Shown: positions 36,980-48,509, counted from the stretch's first letter. The stretch: DNA of 64,000 nucleotides from an uncultured Bacteroides sp. (GCA_944322285.1 CALUOR010000003.1:1-64000), one strand, 5' to 3'. Made by a program: numbers and translations. Notes: a model not told the origin generated them from the sequence alone.

Positions 36980-38671
36980 TTAATATCCCGGATTCTGTTC
37001 CATGTTTTCATTAATCGTGATCTCGGTTGTCGGTATAGGCCATAGGTATTGACGGTCATCCCATGAACGTTGGGACAATGGGTTGATACCGTATGCCTCC
37101 AGTGCACTGAAATCTGCGCAACCATTTTCGTCTATATCTGGAGTGATGGCCCAGAACCAAGCTCCATTATCAATGAAATTTTTCATATTGTATTCTTTAG
37201 TCTGGTATAGACCATAATTCTTCAAATTGAAGACTTTGTTGAATAAACGCCAGCGTAGCATGTCGTAGAAACGTTTGTTCTCGAATGGAAATTCCATGCG
37301 GCGTTCTGTACGAAGTATGGTACGCAATTTAGCCTGGTCGGTCGTTGTAACAGCCGGATAACTATCAGTGGCATCAGGGGCTACACCGTAAGCGCGTGCA
37401 CGAACTTGGTTGATGGCATCTAGAACGGATTGGTCAATGTCACCTTTTTCTATTTTGGCCTCAGCATACATTAGAAGCACATCGGCATAACGTAGAATAA
37501 TTAAGTCAGGTTCTACATTGTATCCATTATCAGAGTTGACAGTTTCATCTATTCCTTTTTTTTGAAGCAGACCGTTGTATGATGCAGCTTCGGCATTATT
37601 TTTATTATCATTGTTTTTTACTTCTTCTCCTGTATTATAGTTCATTACTTCATCGCCAGTGTCAGGACGTGGATCATATTCATAGCCCAACCAGTTTTCG
37701 CCAAACGAGACAATGGTTTCTGTGCAACGCGGATCTCGGTTCTTGAATGGATCGTGAGGATCGAAAAGGGGAGACTCATCAATAGGCAGGCCATCTGTGC
37801 AGAGATAAGCTGCCAATAAATCCCAAGTAGGACCATTAGCCGCCCAACCGCCATTATTGCGAGGCATATAATCTTTTAAATTCTCATAAACTTCTTGCGA
37901 AATGGAACGGGCTATGGAAAACACAGATTCTGTGGTGTTATGTGTATTTTGTAGAAACAGTTCTCGATAGCTTGGGTATAGTTCATACACTCCTAAATCC
38001 ATTACAGCCTTCATACATTCGATGGCGACATCCCAATCTTCATTGTAAAGAGCGATGCGTCCTTTCATACCATAAGCGGCTCCTTTTGTTGGACGTTGAA
38101 CAGTCCCACTAGAGACGGGCAAGTTCTGAATAGCTACATCGAAGTCCGCATAGATTTTCTGCAACACTTCAGTTTTCGGTGTACGTCCCATACTTAAGGC
38201 CGTTTCGATATCAATGGTTGTGTCACTATATGGAACATCGCCAAAGAGTGTGATAAGTTTGGAGTACATGCAAGCGCGTACAAACAAACATTCACCCAGG
38301 AATTGGTCTTTTTTCTCGGGGGTCAATACTTGGTCACCAACTGTATTTAGTTTGTCTATAATGGCATTGTCACGTCCGATAGCCCGGTAGCTATTCCCCC
38401 ACATATCGGTTACTTCCCAAGTTTGTCCATCAATATTTCCGATTTGATATTTACTTGCTTCAGTACGTCTGCACACATCATCAGCCCATTTCTCATCTAC
38501 CGTGTTCCACAGATTTTCACGAAGCAGGTCGTTGACTGACATTTCAAATTGAGTCTCGTTGGCGAACCAATTTTCATTGGTTGCTTGTGATAAAGGACTG
38601 AGGTCCAAATCCATGCAGGAACTTAGTCCTAATCCGCATGCCAATATAAATAGAATATTTCTTTTTTTCAT
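36980..38671 (-). CDS. SusD/RagB family nutrient-binding outer-membrane lipoprotein
   Basis: 563 residues with a lipoprotein signal (GLSSC, Cys19). Typical SusD features are LGECLFVRACMYSKLITLFGDVPYSD, the TPR-like helices with KGAAYGMKGRIALY, ILRYADVLLMYAEAKIE, and the C-terminal ENMEQNPGY. It caps the SusC barrel and binds glycan. It lies 12 bp after susC and shares its AT-rich codon use. Ligand not predictable from sequence. Confidence 0.95.
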   Translation of the reverse strand: MKKRNILFILACGLGLSSCMDLDLSPLSQATNENWFANETQFEMSVNDLLRENLWNTVDEKWADDVCRRTEASKYQIGNIDGQTWEVTDMWGNSYRAIGRDNAIIDKLNTVGDQVLTPEKKDQFLGECLFVRACMYSKLITLFGDVPYSDTTIDIETALSMGRTPKTEVLQKIYADFDVAIQNLPVSSGTVQRPTKGAAYGMKGRIALYNEDWDVAIECMKAVMDLGVYELYPSYRELFLQNTHNTTESVFSIARSISQEVYENLKDYMPRNNGGWAANGPTWDLLAAYLCTDGLPIDESPLFDPHDPFKNRDPRCTETIVSFGENWLGYEYDPRPDTGDEVMNYNTGEEVKNNDNKNNAEAASYNGLLQKKGIDETVNSDNGYNVEPDLIILRYADVLLMYAEAKIEKGDIDQSVLDAINQVRARAYGVAPDATDSYPAVTTTDQAKLRTILRTERRMEFPFENKRFYDMLRWRLFNKVFNLKNYGLYQTKEYNMKNFIDNGAWFWAITPDIDENGCADFSALEAYGINPLSQRSWDDRQYLWPIPTTEITINENMEQNPGY

Positions 38672-38683
38672 AGCAATATGCTT

Positions 38684-41600
38684 TTAAAAGTTTACTTGTA
38701 ATCCAAATATTACAGAAGAAGTGACAGGCACCTTGTCTACGACTGGTGTTTCCGGATCCCATCCTTTGGGGTATTGGTCTATAGAAAACAGGTCGTTACC
38801 GGAAACATATAAACGTGCTGATCGCATATGCACTTTTTCCATCCATGCTTTTGGTAGAGTCCAGCCCACAGTGATGTTCTTCATGCGGAAATAGCGTCCG
38901 TTGAATAACCAGTGATCGGACATACTGCCATTCCAAACTGGTGCATCCGCCTGTAGGCTATTGCTGGATAGTCTTGGGTAGAAAGCATTGGCATTTTCGG
39001 CATCAGATTTAAAAGAACTCCAATAGTTCCCGTCAAAGATATTCATGTTTTCCCACATGTATTGATGTAAAAGTACGTTCTGCTTCCCTATGCCTTGGAA
39101 TGCCATGGACAAGTCGATATTCTTATAAGCCAGCGAAATGGTGCCACCATACATGAAGCGAGGTAAGGAACCTCCTAAAAACGTGCGGTCGTACTCTGGT
39201 GAAATCTTTCCATCGGGTACTCCATCAGGCCCTGAAATGTCTTTATACCTTAAACTACCTAATCCTTGCGTGTTATTCAATTTCGGGTATTTTTTTAAGT
39301 CATCTTCCGTCAAAAACATGCCTTCGCAGATGTAGCCGTACCATTCATCATATTCACTACCTTCCATTCTAACTTTTTGTTTGTAATCATCAAAAAATTG
39401 CGTACCGCCTAAATCGGTCATTTGGGTTTTCGCATCAGAGAAGTTTACGCCAATTGAATAACTGAAATCGCCGATTTGGTCGCTCCAACTCAAGTCGATT
39501 TCAAAACCTTTGGTTTTCATTTTACCTACGTTACGTTGAGGGTTGTCAAAACCTACGAATCTAGGAATTTCTACAGCCAATAACATATCTACAGTCTTTT
39601 TTTGATACCATTCTGCAGTGAAACGCAGACGGTTGTCAAAGAAATTAATGTCTATACCGATGTCGATAGAAGCTGTCTTTTCCCATGTCAAGTCTTCTAC
39701 GGCATACGCTCCTTGTGACGCAGTTTGTACGGGGACGGTTGCTCCGTTTTGGAAAAGTACTCCTTTATACATGGAAATAGCGGCTTGGTAAGGGTAATAA
39801 TTGTCATTGATTCGTTCGTTACCCAAGATACCCCACGAACCACGTATTTTAAAATAGGACAGCCAATCAAGCTTGGCATTCTTCATAAATGGTTCCTCGC
39901 TGATGACCCAACCTGCGGAGAATGATGGGAAGTTACCCCAACGGTGGTCTTTGTGGAAACGTGAAGAAGCATCCCGACGAATATTGGCTTGAATCAGGTA
40001 ACGGTCTGCATAGCTGTAGGCTATACGTCCGAACCAAGAGCGATAAGCTTGTTCGGTAGCTCCGCCTTCATTGGACCAATTAAGAGTTGGACCTGCGTCT
40101 AGGTATGGGTATTCTGCAAGTGGAAATTCAAGTCGTTTAGCCTTCATATTTTCGTATTTTGTATAATAGCCCTCGTAGCCACCCATTACATTGACATCAT
40201 GTTTGCCAAAACGTTTCATGTAGTTGACAAGGACTTGTGTCGTGATGTCGTAAAAGTCATCACGATCTTCTTCCAAGTTGTTTGTATAAGCGTTCGACCG
40301 ATAACCGACTATGGCATTGGGGTCGTCCCATGCGGTATAGGGCATGGCTTTCTCAAATTTCTTTTTCTTGGTGAATATATAACGAGGTGCCACAACTGCT
40401 GATATTTTTAGGCCGTCCAAAGGTTTAACATATAATGAGGCGCGTCCACCCGCAATAGTATTCCATGTTTGATCACTTCCACTATCATAAATGTATGCAA
40501 TTGGGTTATTGCCATCTAAATCTCCTTCGGCAATGCGTCCATCAGTGTACCATGCTCCCCATATAGGTCTCATGGTATAGGCTTTCACGTAAATATCTTT
40601 TTCTTTGAAAGGCTTATCAATAGCGTCATGTTTGAAGTTGAAGTCCAAATCAGCACCTATCCATTTATTGATGGTAAAAGTGTTGTTAATACGAGCCATG
40701 ACACGTTCGTAGTGACGATTGTCATACATACCGTTGATTTTGTCATAACTCAGTGTTGCATTAGTTTTTACGAACTTGGTTCCACCGGAGAGGGTAAACG
40801 TATGACTCTGTTTCGGGGCAACCTTGTTGTATACTTCTCTAAACCAATTATCTACAATAGGATATTCATCTGGATTCTCACGATTCAGTTGGCGATAGTT
40901 GGCAATTCTGTCTTCGGCATAATCTTGGAACATGCCGCCGCTGGGATTATCGTTATAACGTTTTTCATTGCTCATTTCCATGAAACGTTCTGGACCTACA
41001 GTTTGAGGATGCTGAGGAATATATTCTAGACCAAACTCAAAGTTATAGCTCAATTTCAAATCGTTATCTTTGGCACGCTTGGTCGTAATTAAGATAACGC
41101 CAGCTGCTGCACGCGCACCATAGATGGAAGCGGAGGCAGCATCTTTCAGTACTGTCATGCTTTCCACATCTTCGGGATTTACATCGTCAATATTACCGAT
41201 TGTACCGTCTACGATAACCAATGGGTCATTGTTACTCAATGTAGTAATACCACGGACGCGAATTTCAGGGTTCGATTCTGGAGCACCACCGCTACGGGTC
41301 ACTTGTACGCCGGAAACAGCACCTTGCAAAGCTGTCGAAATGTTAGCTGTATGACGTTTCTGAATGTCATCTCCGCCTACTACGCCTACCGCACCCGTCA
41401 AGTCTTTCTTGCGCATGGTACCATAACCTACCACTACCACTTCGTCCAGCACTTCCGTATCGCTTGCCAGGGCGATGGCCAATGTGTTTTTGTTTCTGAC
41501 GGAAATTTCCTGCGTGCGGTAACCGATGTAGGTTACTTTCAAGGTGGCGTTATCGGCTACGGTCAGTTCAAAGTTACCGTCTACATCGGTGATGGTTCCA

Positions 41601-42019
41601 TTGCCGGCGCTCCCTTCTTCCAGGATGTTGGCGCCGATGATGGGTTCGCCATTCTCGTCAGTTACGGTACCTTTCACTTTTTTCTTCTGTGTGGATTGCT
41701 GTTGCCCGTTGCGTCTCTCCACGAAGTAAATTCGTCCGTTGCGGATTTCGTAGGTGGTTTGCGTACCTGCCAACAACTTATCCAACGCGGTACGCAGGTC
41801 TACGTTCTGTACTCGGATGGTCACTTTTCGCTCCGCATCGAGTATCTGGTCGCTGTAGACCATGTTCATGCCCGTTTGCTTCTTGATGGAAGACAACACG
41901 GTTTCTACTTTGGTGTCCCTGTAGTCCAAGGAAACCTTCTGTGCCCATGCCGATAGGGAGAAGCTTAAACACATCGCTCCAATCAGCAGCACTTTTCTTG
42001 TTCTACCTTTGTTTCTCAT
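38684..42019 (-). CDS. SusC/RagA family TonB-dependent outer-membrane transporter with STN domain
   Basis: 1111 residues. After the signal peptide comes an STN domain (~28-100), used for signalling to a FecR anti-sigma, then a carboxypeptidase-like regulatory domain (~114-190), a TonB-box region VLDEVVVVGYG, a plug and a C-terminal barrel ending in IFGLQVNF. It imports oligosaccharides with SusD. The STN domain together with the FecR and ECF genes directly upstream indicates trans-envelope signalling: substrate binding would release the sigma factor. The regulon motif is 53 bp before the ATG. Confidence 0.96.
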   Translation of the reverse strand: MRNKGRTRKVLLIGAMCLSFSLSAWAQKVSLDYRDTKVETVLSSIKKQTGMNMVYSDQILDAERKVTIRVQNVDLRTALDKLLAGTQTTYEIRNGRIYFVERRNGQQQSTQKKKVKGTVTDENGEPIIGANILEEGSAGNGTITDVDGNFELTVADNATLKVTYIGYRTQEISVRNKNTLAIALASDTEVLDEVVVVGYGTMRKKDLTGAVGVVGGDDIQKRHTANISTALQGAVSGVQVTRSGGAPESNPEIRVRGITTLSNNDPLVIVDGTIGNIDDVNPEDVESMTVLKDAASASIYGARAAAGVILITTKRAKDNDLKLSYNFEFGLEYIPQHPQTVGPERFMEMSNEKRYNDNPSGGMFQDYAEDRIANYRQLNRENPDEYPIVDNWFREVYNKVAPKQSHTFTLSGGTKFVKTNATLSYDKINGMYDNRHYERVMARINNTFTINKWIGADLDFNFKHDAIDKPFKEKDIYVKAYTMRPIWGAWYTDGRIAEGDLDGNNPIAYIYDSGSDQTWNTIAGGRASLYVKPLDGLKISAVVAPRYIFTKKKKFEKAMPYTAWDDPNAIVGYRSNAYTNNLEEDRDDFYDITTQVLVNYMKRFGKHDVNVMGGYEGYYTKYENMKAKRLEFPLAEYPYLDAGPTLNWSNEGGATEQAYRSWFGRIAYSYADRYLIQANIRRDASSRFHKDHRWGNFPSFSAGWVISEEPFMKNAKLDWLSYFKIRGSWGILGNERINDNYYPYQAAISMYKGVLFQNGATVPVQTASQGAYAVEDLTWEKTASIDIGIDINFFDNRLRFTAEWYQKKTVDMLLAVEIPRFVGFDNPQRNVGKMKTKGFEIDLSWSDQIGDFSYSIGVNFSDAKTQMTDLGGTQFFDDYKQKVRMEGSEYDEWYGYICEGMFLTEDDLKKYPKLNNTQGLGSLRYKDISGPDGVPDGKISPEYDRTFLGGSLPRFMYGGTISLAYKNIDLSMAFQGIGKQNVLLHQYMWENMNIFDGNYWSSFKSDAENANAFYPRLSSNSLQADAPVWNGSMSDHWLFNGRYFRMKNITVGWTLPKAWMEKVHMRSARLYVSGNDLFSIDQYPKGWDPETPVVDKVPVTSSVIFGLQVNF

Positions 42020-42071
42020 GATGTTTTTCCAATTTTAATCAAACAAATACTTTTTTAAAGGCCTTTCGTAC

Positions 42072-42104
42072 AAGCTAACACTTGACGGAGGAAAAAGTAT
42101 GAGT
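42072..42104 (-). promoter_or_regulatory. PUL regulon motif, site before susC
   Basis: The minus strand reads ACTCATACTTTTT, ten bases, then GTGTTAGCTT, 53 bp before the susC ATG. An A-rich element sits 10 bases upstream of the motif. It matches the sites at 30181, 35376 and 44592 in sequence and spacing. Confidence 0.65.
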
Positions 42105-42200
42105 CGATACCCTATTTTTTTGCAAAAAAAGCATTTCTTTTTTGTGAAGAGGCATTATTCTCCCTCTTTTTGTATACTATTTTCTCTGCTGAAAGTACAA

Positions 42201-42333
42201 GCGGATTATCGCCTCTCAATCAGCGCAGTATTTGCTCTCAACCGGCGCAGTGTTTCTCTCAAAATAGCGCACTGTTTTAGGGGTAAACACTGCGCTGATT
42301 GAACGGAAATAGCGCAGTGTTTCTGAAGAAATT
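42201..42333. repeat. 22-bp tandem dyad array upstream of susC
   Basis: About six units with a 22-23 bp period, four of them starting GCGCAGT or GCGCACT (42223, 42245, 42267, 42312). One unit (near 42289) reads in the opposite orientation, so 42265-42297 forms a large inverted repeat with arms AGCGCACTGTTT and AAACACTGCGCT. It lies in the 687-bp fecR-susC spacer, which otherwise holds no gene. Confidence 0.7.
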
Positions 42334-42523
42334 AATAAGCTGAAAATCAGTGTAATACATAAATTGTTACATGGATGAGGGAATTTAGTCATTTGAATTT
42401 TTGTGGTTATTAACAAACTCGCACTCTGGAATATAATAAAAGTTAATCTTGAATGTAAAATAAAATGAGTTATAGCACGTTCTTGGCGTTACACCATATT
42501 ATATATTATAATACCATCTTACC

Positions 42524-42589
42524 TATCATTGCTTACTTGCCCAAGTATCCTTGGATAAACAACAAAATATCCAAGGATAGTTGGCCATT
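42524..42589. repeat. Weak 22-bp dyad array in the fecR-susC spacer
   Basis: Three 22-bp units begin TATC at 42524, 42546 and 42568. The last two carry TATCC-TT-GGATA and TATCC-AA-GGATA, which are reverse complements of each other. The first unit is diverged. Confidence 0.5.
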
Positions 42590-42636
42590 TAATCAATCAT
42601 ACTTTAGCAACAGGATTAGGACTGACTGAAAAATAA

Positions 42637-42669
42637 GAGCCGTAGACATCATCCCGATGCCTGCGGCTC
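42637..42669 (-). terminator. Terminator of the ECF sigma-FecR operon
   Basis: On the minus strand GAGCCGCAGGCATC pairs imperfectly with GATGTCTACGGCTC, and TTATTTTTC follows. It lies 38 bp after the fecR stop and separates the regulator genes from susC. Confidence 0.65.
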
Positions 42670-42706
42670 GCTTGCGGATCATACTTATTACACACAATAG
42701 ATTCCT

Positions 42707-43705
42707 TTATTTCTGCTTGGGCATTACTTGGTAAGTGCCGTCTTTCTTTTTCTTGAAGTCAATGTGTGAGACTATTTCCAGGTCTTTCAATACATCGTCT
42801 ACATTCACCCGGGAGGTAGATAGGGTGAACCGGCTGTCCAGTAAGGAGGAATCCTGCACATCGAACCGCGTGTCATATTGGCGCTCGAGGACCTTCAGGA
42901 TTTCGCTCAATGGGGTCAGGTAGAAGTTCAAGCTATGTTCTTTCCAGGCGGTGGACTCACGGATGCTTTCCATGCGCTCTACCCGGCATTTGCCGTTCAG
43001 GCGGTCGTACTCTATGCGGTCTCCCGGAGTCAGGGTATAGGTCAGCCTTTTGTCATCTTTCAGCCGTACGCCTCCTTCTTCCAAAGCCACCCAGACTTTA
43101 TTGTCACCGGCATACGATTTTACGTTGAATTTGGTTCCGGTAACTTCTACATCGACTCCGTCCAAGTCTACCACAAAGGGGGCTATTTTCATTTTGGCTA
43201 CTTCAAAATATCCTTCTCCTTCCAGCCGGACCGTGCGACTGAACAAGCCGAATTTCTTTGGATATTTGAACCGGGTGCCCGAGTTGAGCGTCACCGTGCT
43301 GCCGTCTTGCAACATCACTTGCATTTGTTCTCCGTAAGGTACGTATACTTCCAGATACTCAGGTTCGGAAAATACGCCGGCACGTTCCGCTAAAAAGGCG
43401 GTAAATGTGCCTAAGCATAGGAAAGGGATGAGCACGGCCGCTATCCACAGCCTGCGGTGAAGGCGTTTTTTCTTGGCTTGTTTTATTCCGCTGAGGAAGC
43501 GGGCTTTCATCCGCTGCTCGGGTACGTTATGGTCCAGCCACGACAAGGCTTCCTCTTCCGTCAGGCTTTTCATCTCCTCCGCCATGTATCCGGACAAGGA
43601 GTCTGAGCCTTCGTCGCTGGCAAACCATTTCGCTGTTTGCCGGGCTTCTTCGGGCGTAGCTTTGTCATCCAAGACTTTTTTTATCGTGTTTTTGTCTAGT
43701 TCCAT
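42707..43705 (-). CDS. FecR family anti-sigma factor
   Basis: 332 residues. The N-terminal ~85 residues form the cytoplasmic sigma-binding part. One transmembrane segment follows (WIAAVLIPFLCLGTFTAFLA), then a periplasmic FecR domain (YVPYGEQMQVMLQDGSTVTLNSG ... GTKFNVKSY, quoted in parts) and a C-terminal DUF4974-like domain. It should hold the ECF sigma until the SusC STN domain signals. It is 22 bp after the sigma gene and has its own terminator downstream. Confidence 0.94.
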   Translation of the reverse strand: MELDKNTIKKVLDDKATPEEARQTAKWFASDEGSDSLSGYMAEEMKSLTEEEALSWLDHNVPEQRMKARFLSGIKQAKKKRLHRRLWIAAVLIPFLCLGTFTAFLAERAGVFSEPEYLEVYVPYGEQMQVMLQDGSTVTLNSGTRFKYPKKFGLFSRTVRLEGEGYFEVAKMKIAPFVVDLDGVDVEVTGTKFNVKSYAGDNKVWVALEEGGVRLKDDKRLTYTLTPGDRIEYDRLNGKCRVERMESIRESTAWKEHSLNFYLTPLSEILKVLERQYDTRFDVQDSSLLDSRFTLSTSRVNVDDVLKDLEIVSHIDFKKKKDGTYQVMPKQK

Positions 43706-43727
43706 TTTTCAATTTCTTTAATTTTGT

Positions 43728-44309
43728 TCAAGCTATTCCAATGAATGCCAGTATGTTGATTCCCATTGCCACAAACTCCCGGCGGAGCATTTTGATGGCT
43801 TGCGTGTAGTGCGATTTTACCGTGGCCACCGTCAGATGCATCCGTTCGGCAATCTCCTGATTGGATAATCCTTGTCTTAGCTTCAGTTTGCATATTGCGG
43901 ATTTTTGCGAAGGCAACTTGTTGATGGCTAGCAACAACTGGCTGCGCAAGTCCTGTTCTTCATATATCTGTAAGAAGCTCTCATCGGTTTCTTCCGTTTC
44001 CTGTGCCAGTTCATAGTTCTTCTCATACACCACCGTGCGATGGCGCAACTCGTTGAGAACGTAGTGCCGCAAAATGGTGTAGAGCAAGCTGCGTACCCCG
44101 TTGCGAAGATCCAGTCGTTTCCGTTCTTCCCAAAGCTTCATGAAGGTGTGTTGCACGGCGTCCTCTGCTTCTTCGCCCGATTTGAGGTAGCGGTAGGCGA
44201 TGGCATAAAGCAGACGGTTGTATTGGGTAAACGCCTGGGCAAACGCCTCTTCGTTTCCTTCCTGCAACTGCATACATAGCTTGGTGTCAAAATCTACATA
44301 AATACTCAT
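43728..44309 (-). CDS. ECF RNA polymerase sigma-70 factor of the PUL
   Basis: 193 residues with region 2 (YLKSGEEAEDAVQHTFMKLWEE, quoted as a short block of the family) and region 4 helix-turn-helix (SNQEIAERMHLTVATVKSHY). The C-terminus is hydrophobic (MGINILAFIGIA), an odd tail for a cytoplasmic sigma factor. It is the first gene of the sigma-FecR pair. The PUL motif lies 283 bp upstream and a -7 element 53 bp upstream, so both autoregulation and a basal promoter are possible. Confidence 0.94.
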   Translation of the reverse strand: MSIYVDFDTKLCMQLQEGNEEAFAQAFTQYNRLLYAIAYRYLKSGEEAEDAVQHTFMKLWEERKRLDLRNGVRSLLYTILRHYVLNELRHRTVVYEKNYELAQETEETDESFLQIYEEQDLRSQLLLAINKLPSQKSAICKLKLRQGLSNQEIAERMHLTVATVKSHYTQAIKMLRREFVAMGINILAFIGIA

Positions 44310-44361
44310 ACCTTTGATGTGATTTTCATGATACTGCTAACGAATATCCGTTAAACAAAAA

Positions 44362-44369
44362 CAAATGTA
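44362..44369 (-). promoter_or_regulatory. -7 promoter element for the ECF sigma gene
   Basis: The minus strand reads TACATTTG, matching TAnnTTTG, 53 bp before the sigma ATG. It would give basal, housekeeping-sigma transcription. Confidence 0.5.
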
Positions 44370-44392
44370 TTAAAAAAGATATGAATATTCAG

Positions 44393-44515
44393 CTATGCGC
44401 GACAGAAAAAGTAACGTAACGGTTTACGTAAAAAATGCAGGCACCATTTATAAAGGTAGAACATGCGTTGCGTCATGCTCTCCACTTCTTGTCCTATGTG
44501 GCCCTTTCCTTGCAT
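44393..44515 (-). CDS. Candidate 40-residue basic/hydrophobic peptide in the sigma leader
   Basis: A short open frame starting at ATG 44515 whose second half, MTQRMFYLYKWCLHFL then RKPLRYFF, is aromatic and basic, like a small membrane peptide. It lies between the fourth PUL motif (44592-44624) and the sigma gene, at the distance where other motif sites have a start codon. An overlapping 32-codon frame begins at 44546. Neither has homology I recognise, so this may be chance. Confidence 0.3.
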   Translation of the reverse strand: MQGKGHIGQEVESMTQRMFYLYKWCLHFLRKPLRYFFCRA

Positions 44516-44591
44516 ACATTTGTACTTTATAACCTTCTGTTTTCATACTCTTTTAATTATTTATTAGGTGTGACGATGATTGATTTCTATT

Positions 44592-44624
44592 AAGAAAACA
44601 CTTTAGAAAGAGAAAAGTATGAGT
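44592..44624 (-). promoter_or_regulatory. PUL regulon motif, site upstream of the ECF sigma gene
   Basis: The minus strand reads ACTCATACTTTTC, ten bases, then GTGTTTTCTT, with TTTTTAA 10 bases further upstream. No annotated gene starts within 100 bp; the sigma gene is 283 bp away. It could give an autoregulated transcript with a long leader. Confidence 0.55.
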
Positions 44625-44698
44625 GAGCCTTTGGTTAAAAACATATAATTCCTGTGGCCGGGATAAGCTCGGGGCGTACCTTGTCCGGCCGTTGTATT

Positions 44699-44764
44699 CA
44701 GTCCTTTGGCTTAAGGGCGGCAATCCTCCGAAGAAAGGACTGCAGTCCTCCGGTGTGAGGATTG
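44699..44764. repeat. 22-bp tandem dyad array between ECF sigma and uvrA
   Basis: Three exact 22-bp units at 44699, 44721 and 44743. They begin CAGTCCT, CAATCCT and CAGTCCT; the last two end AGGACTG and AGGATTG. Units two and three together form one large palindrome centred on CTG-CAG. A separate GGCCGGG/TCCGGCC hairpin lies just left at 44656-44690. This is the only array in the window lying between divergent genes. Confidence 0.7.
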
Positions 44765-44857
44765 TCTTATAAAGAAACAAACGGCAAACTTCGCTCCGAT
44801 TTCTTAAAAAAGTTGGATAATCTGTCTCGATAATACTACTATGTGAGGGAAATGTTC

Positions 44858-44865
44858 TATCTTTG
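44858..44865 (+). promoter_or_regulatory. -7 promoter element for uvrA
   Basis: TATCTTTG matches TAnnTTTG. A start of transcription near 44872 would exclude the upstream in-frame start at 44843 and supports the ATG at 44894. Confidence 0.55.
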
Positions 44866-44893
44866 CCTGATTGAAAAAATGAGAAGCTATATT

Positions 44894-47730
<2,837 letters not shown>

Positions 47731-47734
<4 letters not shown>

Positions 47735-47999
47735 GGGAGGCGTTACGGGTGCCGTAAGGGAAGCGTTACGGGTGCCGTAAGGGAAGCGTTACGGGTGCCG
47801 TAAGGGAAGCGTTACGGGTGCCGTAAGGGAGGCGTTACAGGTGTCGTAAGGGAGGCGTTCCGGATGTCGGAAAGGAGGCGTTCCGGGTGTCGGAAAGGAG
47901 GCGTTCCGGGTGTCGGAAAGGAAGCGTTCCGGGTGTCGGAAAGGAGGCGTTCCGGGTGTCGGAAAGGAAGCGTTCCGGGTGTCGGAAAGGAGACTGCAT
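47731..47999. repeat. 23-bp tandem dyad array, about 11-12 units, between uvrA and ybaK
   Basis: Units start every 23 bp from 47731 to 47984. The first five or so carry the dyad TTACGG-GTG-CCGTAA; the later ones carry TTCCGG-GTG-TCGGAA. The switch changes both arms together, so pairing is kept. One or two transitional units (47823-47868) show mixed arms. The uvrA stop codon (47732-47734) lies in unit one and ybaK starts 31 bp after the last unit. It fills the whole spacer. Confidence 0.9.
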
Positions 48000-48029
48000 A
48001 GTGTACTATATAATAATGTGTTAATAAAA

Positions 48030-48509
48030 ATGAAGACAAAGATAAACAAAACCAACGCCGCCCGTCTGCTGGACAAGGCGAAGATAGCCTACGAACTCAT
48101 TCCCTACGAGGTGGACGAAAGCGACCTCAGCGCGCCCCACGTGGCGGAGCAACTGGGAGAAGACATTGATTGCGTATTCAAGACCCTGGTGTTGCAGGGC
48201 GACAAGACGGGGCATTTCGTCTGCGTCATCCCCGGCGAACACGAAGTAGACCTGAAGATGGCCGCCAAGGTGAGCGGCAACAAGAAGTGCGACCTTATCC
48301 ATGTGAAGGAACTGCTGCCCCTCACGGGCTACATCCGTGGCGGTTGCTCGCCCATCGGGATGAAGAAGCCGTTTCCCACTTACATTCATGAGACGTGCCT
48401 GGAGCACCCGTACATCTACATCAGTGCCGGGCAGCGCGGCCTGCAACTGAAACTCAGTCCGCAGGACTTGATACGCGAAGTTGGTGCAGAAGTTTGCAAG
48501 TTGTTTTGA
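48030..48509 (+). CDS. ybaK: Cys-tRNA(Pro)/Cys-tRNA(Cys) deacylase, YbaK/EbsC family
   Basis: A 159-residue trans-editing protein that hydrolyses mischarged Cys-tRNA(Pro). Features are KTLVLQGDKTGHFVCVIPG, the KVSGNKKCDL segment and TGYIRGGCSPIGMKKPFPTY with the catalytic-lysine region. I chose the ATG at 48030; the open frame back to 47910 is read from the 23-bp repeat array. It probably shares the uvrA transcript if the array does not terminate it. Confidence 0.9.
   Translation: MKTKINKTNAARLLDKAKIAYELIPYEVDESDLSAPHVAEQLGEDIDCVFKTLVLQGDKTGHFVCVIPGEHEVDLKMAAKVSGNKKCDLIHVKELLPLTGYIRGGCSPIGMKKPFPTYIHETCLEHPYIYISAGQRGLQLKLSPQDLIREVGAEVCKLF

Noticed and set aside
47789-48076. Minus-strand repetitive open frames across the uvrA-ybaK spacer
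   Set aside because: They are produced by the 23-bp tandem repeat, which repeats as peptide every 23 residues in any open frame.
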